Shown: positions 20,330 through 32,646 of the stretch, one piece after another
Position numbering within the stretch: position 1 is the stretch's first letter
Layout of the letters: each line of letters opens with the position of its first letter
Assembly (NCBI GenBank): GCA_963971575.1
Contig: OZ020616.1
Coordinates: forward strand, 20,875,713 to 20,939,712
Source: Liopterus haemorrhoidalis
Lineage: Eukaryota; Arthropoda; Insecta; Coleoptera; Dytiscidae
Reading direction: 5' to 3'
DNA length: 64,000 nt
Translations under genes and position numbers: made by a program
Notes under the pieces: model-generated
Databases searched by the model: none
What the model was told of the DNA's origin: nothing
What the model saw: the letters and a program-made list of their open reading frames with translations, nothing else

Positions 20330-20945
20330 GCACTAACTCCAGGACTAAAAAACGTTAGAAGTGAACCACTGGTCGATCCCAAAAACGTATTTTGCCACTT
20401 TCACAAATGACATTGGGCTTAATGAAGATTTTCGTTAAAGCAATGGATCGAAACGGCAGAGAGTTTTTGTATCTAAAACAAAAATTTCCGAGAATTCGTG
20501 AAGCAAAAATTAAAGAGGGCATATTTGTGGGCCCACAAATAAGAGAAATAATGAAAGATGTTATATTTGACAATATGCTAAATGAAGCTGAAATAAGAGC
20601 ATGGAGAGCTTCGTAAAACAGTTGTTTCAAATTTTCATGGAAATGTGAGATCTGAAAATTAGAGAAATATCGTGAATGAACTGATACCTACAAAGAAATG
20701 GGATGTAGAATGTCTTTAAAAATTCACTTACAGGACTCTCATCTAGATTTCGTCCCAGATCTGGGTGCAGTAAGTGATGAACGTGGGGAACGGTTCCACC
20801 AAGACATTTCCACCATAGAAAAGCTATATTAAGGTAAAGTTAAAGTAAAGTTAAGAGCCCAAATTTGCTTGCTGATTACTGCTGGACATTAATAAAGGAT
20901 GCCTCAGAAACAAAACATCGACGTAAAACATCAAAAACTTTTTAG
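20330..20945 (+). pseudogene. Arthropod repeat-associated protein of unknown function, copy 1
   Basis: A decayed frame reads RSEPLVDPKN..LPLSQMTLGLMKIF, then AKIKEGIFVGPQIREIM, a stop after IRAWRAS (20616), frameshifted pieces, then LGAVSDERGERFHQDIS (about 20760-20810) and finally LLADYCWTLIKDASETKHRR ending at 20945. The order and motifs match the second copy at 47990-48540. I recognise it as a protein common in arthropod genomes, probably from a transposable element, but cannot assign a reaction. At least three frame disruptions make it a pseudogene. Confidence 0.75.
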
Positions 20946-21416
20946 GTAAGTTAAAGTTAGTAGTATTAAATCTATCGTTATATTTTATTAGAAACCAACA
21001 ATACCTCATAGCAAAAAAAAATTGGGTGATAGGAAAAAATCTGAGGTCATTGTAGCGAGCCCGGTACGTTACTTTACAACAAACCATTTATTATGCACTA
21101 GGTAGCGAGCCTGTGATATTATGTGAAGTCTGATCTCAACGAAATGAGATTCCTGACTAAAGGAGTTCGGGTAGTAGGCGTGAATATTATCCAGGGTTCA
21201 TCATTACGATATGTGCATCAAATGATATGTATGAGTACTTACCAACCGACTAATCAGGCATCTTGTAATTAGTCTGGATCTAGCTATTCTCTTAAGTTCT
21301 TAAGAGTGAAGGTTTACACACGTTAAGTAAGACGGTTTAAAATTAATGAATTTGATTTATTAAAAGTAATATTTACAAAAAGTTTAACCGATTAAAATAT
21401 AGATGTTAAAATAATT
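20946..21416. other. Unassigned sequence before I-element B
   Basis: GTAGCGAGCC occurs twice (about 21052 and 21101). Joined with 27527-27720 this could be part of an LTR or another element split by I-element B, but I found no TG..CA ends with a target duplication. Left unassigned. Confidence 0.3.
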
Positions 21417-21870
21417 AAAAGTTTAAGGGATTCGAGTTAGAATGATCAAAGTGAGCAGACGTGTGTACGAACGGTCTACAAAAAAAGTGCTATTATTACT
21501 TACCCCGATTACGCCGGTGAGTAATTTCTCTATTATATATTTCTCTATTATCCATTCTCCACCAAATTCACAACATATCACTCCATACTTATATTAACAT
21601 ACTTCTACAATTATAATTACAACTGAACAAGTAAAAATTAGCAGGGACAAACACCTTATGCTGACAAATACGTGCTGCCACATATTGGTGAATAGTTGAT
21701 CCACGCTAAAATAATCATCGGGCAGACACCAACTCTGTCCTGCCAAAATTATGGCCTAAAATAATATTTCTACACAACCCAACTTACCAAAAACAAACCA
21801 AAACCAGCAATTAAATGAATTTTCTCAACAACAAACAAAAAATAAAAACAATTCTCATCCTATCACAAAA

Positions 21871-22670
21871 ATGAACTATGCGGATAAACTTAAGCAACCG
21901 CAACAAACAATCATGAAAAATAAACCAAGCAATTACTATGATCGCAACAGATGGAATCCCGACTGAAGAGTATGTTTTAGCCGTCGGAAATATTTAAATA
22001 ACGAACAAACAACAGACGACTTTGTAAAAATACACAAATCCGTAATAGTTAGAAACAACACGGTAACTGTACGCCACCTTGTAAGTAAGGCATGAAACAA
22101 AAACGGTACGAACATACTCTTAGTTTCAGAAGACACGTATTCGTAGAACCAAGAACGATAACACTACCATTCCTGAATGCATTAATATAAGTTGGGAAAA
22201 CGATGATTACAAGCTTTTCATCTCGGACGACTCAATTTATTGTACGTTCTGTAAAAAATACGGACATATAATATACAAATGTAGATACAAACAAAATCAA
22301 GAAAATGAACCAACTCCAGTCATAATACCACCTGTACAAATAGAAGAATTACCACCACCAAAAATTAACACAAAAATTCCCTCTACTAATGCAAATGAAC
22401 ACTCCTTTCCTGTCAACAATAATACAGATGAAAATAAACCCAAAGAACGATCCCAAAATAGACAATCAAAATTACCTACACCAATCGCAGTAGCAGCAAA
22501 TACCAAACGTTCTGCACCGTCATCAAGCAGCGTTGGTAGCGCAGAATCTCTAAACGAAGACGCAGTTAAGCAAATCCAAGACAAAGCGATTAATAACTTA
22601 ATAACCGAATCAAGATCAACAAGAACAAGAACAAAAACAAAAAAACAAAAGATCCAAGCGTTCTTCTAGT
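21871..22670 (+). pseudogene. I-element B ORF1 (zinc knuckle), decayed
   Basis: It begins near MNYADKLKQPQQ (21871) with stops in all frames through the middle. A CCHC zinc knuckle CTFCKKYGHIIYKC is at 22240-22281. A Pro/Asn/Ser-rich tail ends near 22668. RNA-binding function is inferred from the knuckle and position upstream of ORF2. Confidence 0.75.
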
Positions 22671-22985
22671 CCGGGCATCCCAATAGAAGAATGGCTACAA
22701 CCTGCTCGGAATTTAATAGAAACCTCAAACTTCTTACTAACCTATGACCAACTATATAACTTCATCAAAAATATCTACAATGGTGGAGACCCGCTTAATA
22801 TATCTCGCGAATATACAAACGGCACTGAAGGCCTTTTAGAAAATCTGAAACAGTTATATGATTATACAAAAACAGATCGGCACAAATAAGGTTGACCCAG
22901 GCCATTAACAAAATAGAACAACAACTTGACGAGGAAGAAACATCCGAAGAAAACAAACAACAATCATTCTAGTTCAAACCCCAAC

Positions 22986-25900
22986 ATGAATAATATTATA
23001 CAGTGGAACTGCGACGGAGTTCTTTTACATCTAGCTGAGCTACAACAACTTATAGCAAACCAAAAACCAAACTACATATGTCTACAGGACACCAGACCAA
23101 AATTTTAACTTAAGAGGATATGATATATTTAGAGAAGACAGAAAAACTATACAAATAGCTAGTGGAGGTGTTGCTATACTCATCAGACAATCTAACTATG
23201 GAGAAGAAATTAAACTACAAACCAATCTAGAAGCCATGGCAATCAAAACATTAATTCCGGAGTCCATAACAATTTGTACTATATACTTACCACCTGACAA
23301 AAATATCGAAATAGCAAACATGGAGAACATTAAAAAACAACTTCCGAAGCTATTCATTATAACAGGAGACCTAAATGCCCATAACACAAATTGGGGAGCA
23401 ACACAAAACAACAGAAAAGGCGACATAATTGAAAAAGTACTAGACGACCTCATCCTTCTAAACGACGAAGGTGTAACTCACTTCTGTCAAAGAACTGGAA
23501 CATTTTCTAACATAGATTTAACTTATTGCTCGCGCAGAATTGTTATAAGAATAACATATGAAACGCTAGCTTACTCCTACGGCAGCGGACATTTCCCAAC
23601 AAATATAAAAATACACGCTACCAATACATCACAGACACCGATAAACTACAACACAAAAGAGAAATGGAAACTGAAAATTGCAGACTGGCCTAGCTATCAA
23701 CAAGCACTAAAAGAAAAATCAACCGAAACAGACGTAAACCGGAACATCGACAACACAATAGAACAGCTCACAAAAATAATAATAGCAGCAGCCGAAACAA
23801 TTGGATATAAAAAAATAAATGAACGGAAAAATACCCCATGGTGACCAAAACTGTCAAAGTGTGAAAAGAGATACCCTTAAGCAACTCTACATATACAAAA
23901 AACACAGAACGACTGAAAACCTCTCAGAACTAAAACAAACGCGAGCAGTAGCTAGAAAAATAACTACTGAAGCAAAAAGGAAAGCATGGCAAGAATATGT
24001 AAGTACCTTAAACAAATATACACCATTGAAGAAAATATGGGAAGCCATTAAAAGAATAAAAGGTAACAACAGCAGCCCGTTTATACCACTACTCAAAAAA
24101 GGCACCAACAATATAACCGACCAAAAACAAATAGCAGACACTTTTGCAGAGAATTACGAAAAAATTAGCAGTGACGAAAATTATTCCGCACAATTTCTAA
24201 ACCTAAAACACCAAGTGGAACGAATTGAAATCAAAATAACCCCAAGTGAAGACCCGATCAACAAATCATTTAGCATGACTGAATTTCTAACAGTAACAAA
24301 AAATCTCAAATGTAATAATAGTCCTGGACCAGACAACATACCCTTTGAATTCATTAAAAATGCTCTATACGAACCAAAAAATTGATACTCAATATATATA
24401 ACAATATATGGTTTAACCAAAATTATCCTCGCAACTGGAATAGTGTAGAAATTATCCCAATTTTAAAACCCGGAAAAGGTAAAACAACTCTTAACAGTTA
24501 TAGACCCATTGGTCTATCCAATACCTTGGGCAAAATTATGTAAAAAATGGTCAACTACTGACTTACATGGTTTTTGGGAAAAAAACGACATCCTCAATAA
24601 CAACCAATATGGATTTAGAAGTGGCAGATCCACAAATGACCAGATCCAAACTTACAAATGAAATACACACAGCATTCGTCAGAAAACAACACCTTATAGC
24701 TCTATATTTCAACATAAAAAAATCATATGACACAACCTGGAAACAAAACATAGTCAGTACCCTTCAACAGCTAAAAATACCAGGGAATATGCTTTATTTT
24801 ATAAATGAATTCCTAAGCGACAGAAAATGTAAAGTAAGAGCAAACGGAAGGCTATGAAATGAAAAATGTCAACAAAACGGTATACCGCAGGGAGCTACTT
24901 TAAGCGTAACACTATTCCTTATCGCTATTAATAACATAACAGCAAATATAAGTTCTCCGGTAAACACATCTCTTTTCGCGGACGACCTAGCCATTTATGC
25001 AAGAGGCAACTCAATAAAACTCACTGGGAAACTATTACAGGACGCGATTCTAAATTTAGAAAAATTGGCAAATAACATAGGATTTAAATTCTCTGCGAAT
25101 AAAACAGAAGCAATGTATTTTACAAGGAAAACAAAAGATAACCACAATCCAGTATTAAAAATAGCCAATAACAACATTAACTTTGTACAGAACAAAAAAA
25201 TTCTAGGCCTTATATTCGACCATAAACTAAATTGGAAAACACATATTAACCAAATGAAAATGGATTGCCAGAAACGAATGAATATTCTAAAAGCTTCTGG
25301 CCACCATGAATGGGGCGCGGATAAAAAGACTCATATCTCTATATAAATCCTTAATAAGAGCAAAACTGGACTACGGGAGTATCGCGTGCGGAACCGCATG
25401 CCGAACAACACTCAAAACACTAGACTCAGTGCAAAATCTTGCCCTGAGAACAGCAACAGGTGCTTATAGGACAAGCCCTGTTATTAGCATTCGATATGAA
25501 ACAGGAGAAGATACATTAGAGAATAGGAGATCAAAGCTTCTCCTAATATACGCAACCAGCCTAGCCACAAATCCGTCTCATCTTACATATCAATCAATAT
25601 ACCAGAATAAGTCACCGAACTAATACCCAAAACAGAAACACCCATCCAAAAAGCAAGCGCCAATTTCACATATATCTTCCAAAAATAGAGAAAGCTACTC
25701 ATCACACTACACCACTATAGACAATAAAATTCCTAATAATAGACCTAACACTCACAAATTACGACAAATTAAATACACCCAACAGTAAATACAGACAAGA
25801 GTTCAAAAATCTATGCGAAACATTCCATCCGAATACAGACTAGGGATTGTATACCGGTTTACCGGTTAACCGGTAAATTGACAAAAAAACGTTCGGTAAA

Positions 25901-27384
25901 TTTACCGGTAAATTACAAAAATTTACCGGTAGTAAAAAAAGGTAAGTGTAAGTAACAATATACCTAATTATTAATTTTATGGGAGATATTTTTTGTTTAA
26001 TTTTAAACTATTTTGGGTTTGAGAGCCGCTGTAAATCGTACAGAAATCGCCAGTTAGCATATGTATGTGATTTGTGCTCTGCAGTCTGCATGCTGCAGTT
26101 TTTTATGATTTTTAAAAGTTTAAAATCGTTACAATCAACCTTTTTCTTAAAGAGTAAGTATATATAATATCTTCTTTTTTAATATTTAAAAATAATAATA
26201 TGTAAATATTTCACGTATTTTTTAAATTAATAGCAATTTTGAATACACCACATTATGACAGGACACTAAACTAATGCAATATTATTGTAAAATAACATTA
26301 AAATTTGAACCTTAAATAAATCTTTTACTTCTAACTGTTTAAAATAATTAAATACAAATATTTAATACAAGATTCTAATATTATGCCTTAAGATTGTGCA
26401 AAATACATATTATGTATTATTCTAAATGACTAAATGGAAATCAAAATGAATTATATTTTGATCACTTTAATTTTATTTTTCAGGAAAAAAAACCGGTAAA
26501 TTACCGGTAAACCGGTAATTTAATTTTCATTTACCGAATTACCGGTAAATGAAAAAGTCGGTAAATTTACAATCCCTAATACAGACTATATATATACCGA
26601 CGCCACCAAAAGAAATAATGAAGTCAAGATAGCCTACATCCACAACAGCACAGTAAAAAGCTATCAACTTTCAGACACAGTTTCCATCAACACCGCTGAA
26701 GTTGAAAGCATATATGAGGCTGTTAAATATCCACTAACATCTGCAGGAAATACCCATTTTGCCATCTGCACTGATTCCCTGGTAGCAGCAACCGAGTTAC
26801 GTAATCTAAAAAGCAGATTGGAAAGTGTGCGAACAATCCAGGAAATGGTCCACCATACCAAATCCACACAAGACGTGAACTTAACAATTGTTTGGATTCT
26901 CAGTCACGCTGGAATTCCAGGCAATGAACTCGCAGACAGCACAGCAGAAAACAGAAAAAACGACCCACTCAGGAACATCACAACACCCGCAACAAACTTC
27001 CATAAAACAATTAGAGAAAAGGCAAAAATATATCAAAACTGTTTATGGACAAATGTCTTCAACAATAAACTGCGCCCAGTTAAAAAAGACACAAATATAT
27101 GGAAGTTGGCCAGAAGCAGGAAACAACAAACCATGCTCATTAGACTGAGAATTGGGTACACAAAAATCACACACGAACAACTACTTACACGAAGTGAACC
27201 CAAATTCAGCACACAGTGTAATACACCTCTAAAAGTGGAACACATAGTAATAAACTGTCCTAAATATTGCACCAGTCGAATTAAATACAAGATACCAAAC
27301 ACCTTTAAAGAAGCACTCCAGAACAATAACACTTCAACCACCAACCTGATCTTAAATGAAGAAAAACTCACAAATGAAATATAA
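22986..27384 (+). pseudogene. I-element B ORF2: endonuclease, RT, RNase H, decayed
   Basis: Successive pieces in shifting frames follow the I-clade order. The endonuclease has NIIQWNCDGV and LQDT, then ITGDLNAHNTNWGA (about 23360); it runs open from 23236 to 23844. The pre-RT region is open to 24385 with NSPGPDNIPFEF. RT pieces carry NNQYGFRSGRSTNDQI, GIPQGAT and catalytic FADD (24973-24984). The frame then shifts at about 25346. RNase H is split by the hAT at 25841-26578: YTDATK lies just after it, then AEVESIYEA, CTDSLVA and SHAGIPGNELAD (about 26910). The stop is at 27382-27384. At least six frame breaks are visible, so no functional enzyme is made. Confidence 0.87.
25841..26578. mobile_element. 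hAT MITE with ACCGGT-rich ends, TSD ATACAGAC
   Basis: The ends are TAGGGATTGTATACCGG and complement of TTAGGGATTGTAAATTTACC. A perfect 8-bp duplication ATACAGAC is at 25833-25840 and 26579-26586. Both ends contain many palindromic ACCGGT motifs. It sits immediately before the first catalytic Asp of the RNase H domain of I-element B. Confidence 0.9.
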
Positions 27385-27526
27385 AAGATATGTTGTTTTA
27401 TAAGTAATATTATGTTCCTAAGTAATATTATGCAATATTATAATAAATGTAATAACCAATAACTGACGCTAAAAATCATGTTATTGAAGCGTCATTAAAT
27501 AAAGATTAATAAAAAAAAAGTTTAAG

Positions 27527-29598
27527 ACAAACAGAATCTGATAGACCACCAGAATGCCGACACAGTGCCTCCAGGAATGGAACAAATTAGATCTTTACGC
27601 TAACCGGACCGAATACTGTCTGCTCTCGTCTTCAGAGAGACAGGAGTTTTTATAAAACATTTCTAGGAAAAAGGGTTTAAGTATTCTTCAAGAAGATGCT
27701 AGTGTTCAAAGTTATTAAGCAATAACTCTGGACAAATATCTCCTTGAACATTGAACCATTTAAAAATATATTTCTTAAGTTACGTATTGTAAACGTAAGG
27801 TTTCTAATTTTTATTTTATTATTTGAATTCTTAAAAAATGTTATTTTGATATACCCCTTGAAAAATCATGAAAAAAAACGACGGCAACAACTTTCAAAGA
27901 TATTCTCGCGACGGGTGGTTTGTGAAGTTTTTTCTTTGTTCCGGCATTCTAACCGATTCGTTACATCATTTTTGGCGTTTATGTCAAATTCTACGTGGGA
28001 TACACCATGTTTTGTCACAAAAAATAAGTTCATTTTTGTTTACCATTTTTTATTAAAAAATTACACCGTGACTTTTTGAAATGGTAACTAGGATTATTAC
28101 TGATCATGTGGTAAGCATTAGGTTACCTGCAGACCTATAAACGGTAAACCCGCCCTGAGTCGGATTTGGGCAGGTAGTACCGAAAGGGTTTATATATGCC
28201 AAAAGATTTATATGGGTAAAATAAGAACAATAATTCTTTTATTTTTCTGGTGTATTTGTTATTCAAGAATTACAATCCCTTTAGTTTTCGAAATGGAACC
28301 ATCCCCTCCCCCACCAATTTTCAGTAAGCGCGCTTGCTTCTCTTGGATGATTCTGGAAGATTGTGTATCATTTGGTAATGTAAGGGAGGTAATCTAAAGG
28401 TGTAAAAAAATAAATGGTTAGTTTTAAAATAATTTTATTTTGCGTTGCATAGGGAGCATTCAAATAATTTTCACAAGCATCACTCACAACGAACTTAATA
28501 TAAATCAGTGCATGTAAATATATTTTCCAAAAATACAACATCAATTAAAATCATTCTTTGCTATACTTTTATATATCTCTATCTATATCTATTATATATT
28601 TGGTTTTCAACCACGAGAAGTCGGGAGGTACATTTAACATAAATTTCTAAAACCAGTGGCTGCCAAACAACCCCACAAATAACTTGTAGGACAAAACTAT
28701 TTAATAGCGTACGTAAGGTTTTGGTGGAAAAACAACAGAAAAATACAGTGTTCTGAACGAATTGTAAGCACTGTTACTTACAGAACTGGTAATATATATT
28801 TTAATATTTAAAATATTGTTCCTTATTTAAATTTGGCACTAAATCTGATCCCAATTATTTATTTAGCTCACTAAAATGCTGTCTAGAAAAAGAGGATAGG
28901 AAACCTATTTTGAATTTCTGAACACAACTGCGTCGTAACTAGATATAATAGAAATAATCAACATAGCATGACCTTGTAGCCTGAACATACTAAATTTCAC
29001 TCCTCTGTTTCAGGGCCCGTTATCTTATTCTTGGTCAAAACATTGCGTGTTTACTATATGATTTTTATGTAGTGTGTATACCCGAGACAAATTTTTATTT
29101 CTTTTTTTATTCAAAACCTTTTTGTTTACAGTCTGTATAATAAGACATACTTGTTTATAACTCAGGATCAGACATGTGTACAAATAATAAACAGGCTCAA
29201 ACATGATAAGAACATCAAGACCTAATACGCCTGATAATAGAAATTGTTTAGGAAAATTTGGAGGGGCCAAATACAAGCGATGACCTAAACACAAAGGTTC
29301 TCACTTCTAAAATACATATTCTCCAAACAATTCTAGGAGGCCAGACCAGTTTCAGATAAGATAAAGTGGAAATCTGACTTCGTTATAACCTGCAGAATGT
29401 AATTTTAAAACGACACCTCAAACGTGAAATAGAGTAGAAATAGTAGAAATATAATAATAAGAGTAGTTTTGGAGACAATCGCGCTCTAAAAATCGGTATT
29501 TGGTTTTATTTTGTAGATAAATGTGAATATCAATATCTTCTTAGGTATTTTTGAAATTATGATGTTTTGCACACAAAAAGGACTGATATAAGTTGTAC
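27527..29598. other. Anonymous AT-rich DNA, no confident gene
   Basis: Short frames at 27744-28079 and 27868-28056 lack recognisable domains. GC-richer patches at about 28120-28180 and 28640-28680 resemble repeat debris, without ends I can define. Confidence 0.35.
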
Positions 29599-29605
29599 TG
29601 AACAA

Positions 29606-30017
29606 CAGTGGCGTATTCAGCGAAAATATAAAAAAATATGTATTTATTGAAGAAAAAATCAAGTGAAAGTTTTTGATACATGGATTAACAATTACTTTTT
29701 TTATCAACAAATAATGGAATTATTATTTGATATAAACATCAATATACAATAGCAGGGGTGTCGAACTATTTTTCATACAAAATGATAAGCAGTGACGGAT
29801 CTTTAAATATCCCGAAGGGATTCTTGAAATTTTTTATAAACAGAAAAGGGGAAGGGAGTATATTTTACATTTTTAAATATATTTTCCCCCTAAAGCTCAA
29901 GTGTTTTTCATTAACGCTTTAGGGCACACATAAAATAGGTTGAGGGCCGTATACGGCCCGCGTGCCCTCTAAATTTGATTCGACCCTCCCCAAGTCAAAA
30001 TCCTGGCTGCGCCACTA
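29606..30017. mobile_element. Probable hAT-like element with nested hAT debris
   Basis: The ends are CAGTGGCGTATTCAGCG and complement of TAGTGGCGCAGCCAGGA. TGAACAA (29599-29605) and TGAACAC (30018-30024) may be a degenerate duplication. Inside, CAGGGGTGTCGAAC at 29753 and CGGCCCGCGTGCCC near 29957 look like the ends of a SPIN-type hAT, so this may be two layers. Confidence 0.55.
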
Positions 30018-30025
30018 TGAACACC

Positions 30026-31575
30026 ATTATTTAAATTCTATTTCTCTCCTAGTTCAAAAAAAATAAGAATAAAAACAAAACATACATTATATGGATAAAA
30101 GCTAAAGTTTTGACCAGATCAAATATGGTGGCTGCCTGTTTCCTACGCCGCACTCTGCTACACCTAGCGCTCTGTAAACCCTGTTTACGGTCTCTCTATA
30201 TCTCTATGGCCGTAACGTATTATATCGTACGGAGACACTTTTCTCTCTGTCGTCTCTCCTCTATTTTTTCCTTTCTCCCCTCTTCCCCCCCCCCTTCTCT
30301 CTCACGAACGCTCATACAAAGTTTATACTGATGTAAACTATATTTATATTATAACATTTATTTAAGTTTATATTATAGGGATAAGCAATAAATAAAGTTT
30401 CCAACTGAATAACAATATCTATGGCGATGATGATGACGCAGTTGTATCCATAAATTTAAAAAGTCTACCTGGCTTTAGATTTTTTAAATTTCACCGTCGT
30501 CTGTTTAAAATGTGCTTGTATACACGCTAAAAATCACATTTCTTGATATGATAATACCTTGTCTCTTTTCAGGTAAGAATATAATATTTACCATATTTTG
30601 AAAAAAATAAATAAATAAAAAAGTAGCTAATGTTTCAACTAGCAACGGCATAAGGGTAACCTATACAATAATATAACATGATATTGTTCCTATTTACCTA
30701 ATGTAATTTTGAATATAAAAATTACACATGTCAGAAATTGACCAAGCCGGAACCGGTTAAAAAAAAAAAAAAAAAAAATAGGTTCGAGGTTTACTAGGTT
30801 TCGAATACATTATCCTAGAACTGGGTTGCTCAAAGATTACATTTGGTTTTACCCTACAAACCGGTTTTGGTTCCCAGCACTAGTAAACATAAAGAACCCA
30901 GTACTTTTCTTAATCATAAATAACGCAAGTAACAAAACATAATTTTTGGGCGACCATAACAAAAACAGTTCTTTTTTATCATCTAGTACCGGCCAAAAAG
31001 TAAATCTTTTTCGGTCTAGGCCGATTCGCTTATTTTTTTGGCCGCTCGATTCTAGAGCCATCTTTTTGCCATTTCTTAAGTTACAAGATCTCCATGGTTA
31101 CACTGAAATAACTAACAATTAAACATTTATAATTGTTCAGTAATCATAAATTATCCAATGTAAATAAATACATTTAATTTTTCTAACAAAAATCACTTTT
31201 GATAGCCCAAAAAATATAATGTGTATCTTGGCCAAAAATATCTTTTTCGTCCTTATCTGTTTGAAGTCCTCGGCTGCGCCTCGGCCTTCAAATTCAGATG
31301 CGGCCGAAAAAGATTTACGTTTTGGCCATGGTACACAAATAACTATTTCTTTATATTATTGTATTTTGTTACAGCTAGTAGTAGTTATGGCTAAGAGCAT
31401 CAATATTGAATTGAGACTCCAGAGCAACTTGTTTGTCTCTCTTCAGATTTTTTCGAGAAACATTATTAAAGCATAAGCGCCTCTTAAAAAAATAAATCAT
31501 TAATTGTGTCATTTTTGTTCTTGTTGTTATTTCACTCATGTATACAGCTAGCCCTAGGTTCACGCCGCATTTCCG
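30026..31575. other. Spacer with GC-richer patches; no gene assigned
   Basis: 30110-30340 is unusually C/T- and GC-rich for this window and holds a 73-codon frame without known domains. About 30740-30890 has AACCGGTT-type motifs around an A20 run, perhaps another decayed TIR element. About 30940-31340 has several GGCCGAAAAAG / CTTTTTCGG motifs on both strands. None gives defined ends. Confidence 0.35.
30239..30303 (+). repeat. ~65-nt near-pure polypyrimidine tract
   Basis: A run of C/T with only a few interruptions, including C9 near 30286. Such mirror-like tracts can form triplex DNA; no promoter or gene is visible next to it. Confidence 0.8.
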
Positions 31576-31578
31576 TTA

Positions 31579-32176
31579 CACCCTTTTCACACTAGAACTG
31601 TAAGACGAGTGAACTTAAAGTTCACCGATGTTTAACATCGGTTTGCTTTCACACTTGATGTTTAAATCTCCGGTGCTGTAATCTGCTACAGTAATTTTGT
31701 CCTTAAGTTACCGTCAGGAAATTACTAGTTTTGAACTGTCTGCGCAGACGCACATTTTGAATTATTATAAACAAGTATGGATATTTCATTTCATTCTACA
31801 ATAAAGACACTACAATAAAGAATATAGTACACCTTAATTAACATATAAGTCGATACATTTTATCTTAATTATTGTAGCTCTGTTTTATATTAAATACATT
31901 ATTAAAATAATTTTTTTATAACAATAAGTATAAACTTCTTATAACGTCGATATAATACAGTATTCTTGTTTATGATAATACAAAATGTTGACAGCACAAA
32001 TTCAAACAGTTTTTTTTTATAATAGAAATTATTTTGGCAATGCGGACGATGTTTCACACGCAGATCTGCGTATTAAAGTGTGCTGGACTTAAACCTTGGC
32101 CACACGCTTTCACACCAACACTTTAACTCACCTTCACTTTAACATCCGAACTTAAAGTTCTAGTGTGAAAAGGGTA
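31579..32176. mobile_element. TTA-flanked TIR element, 598 bp
   Basis: The ends are CACCCTTTTCACACTAGAAC and complement of TACCCTTTTCACACTAGAAC (one mismatch), flanked by TTA at 31576-31578 and 32177-32179. The 3-bp TWA-type duplication points to PIF/Harbinger. No transposase is visible. Secondary inverted motifs ACTTAAAGTT lie just inside both ends. Confidence 0.82.
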
Positions 32177-32179
32177 TTA

Positions 32180-32644
32180 CTGAACGAACCATACTATACC
32201 AAATCGGCGTAAAAGTAATACAATTATAATGGGAGTCACTGAGTTAATTTCTACACTGATGATAAATCATCCTCATCATCATTATCATTAGCGCGAAAGC
32301 CCGAGTTGAGTCTAGGCCTCCTGTTTCCAGGATTCATAACCATGTTTTCAATCTATGTACATTCAGGAGTAATATGGTCAGTATTACGTCCATGCCTTAA
32401 TCGTCTAATGATTTGTAGCATTTATGTTGGGGTCCAGTATAACAGCTTACTTTTTTTTAAGTATATATCAGAATAAGGACCAATGGACGCAACAATATTG
32501 TCTGCAGAAACAAAATACGTGCGCTTGCGTTATTACTATTCGACGCCCGGCGTTGTTGTGAGTCAGCGTAAATTGAACCGTCGTAAATCGAGGACTACCT
32601 GTGTATGCATTATTATTTAAAGAAGAAAATAATTTTCTATTATA
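32180..32644. other. Spacer, no gene seen
   Basis: Contains ATCGAGGACTACCTGT near 32590, similar in style to GAGGTACCACTGTA near 700, so probably a transposon end fragment. Confidence 0.35.
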
Positions 32645-32646
32645 TA

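Larger units (their letters stand above)
21428..27519 (+). mobile_element. I-clade non-LTR retrotransposon B (decayed, hAT inserted)
   Basis: Gene order matches element A: zinc-knuckle ORF1, then endonuclease, RT and RNase H. The polyadenylation signal AATAAAG is at 27499 and the A tail at 27511-27519. The likely duplication GTTTAAG is at 21421-21427 and 27520-27526. Subtracting the hAT and its TSD leaves about 5.35 kb, the expected full length. Many stops and frameshifts show it is older than element A. Confidence 0.82.

Noticed and set aside
21052..27720. Possible LTR retrotransposon split by I-element B
   Set aside because: GTAGCGAGCC repeats and LTR-like sequence near 27600-27650 were suggestive, but no paired LTRs, TG..CA ends, primer-binding site or short duplication were found.
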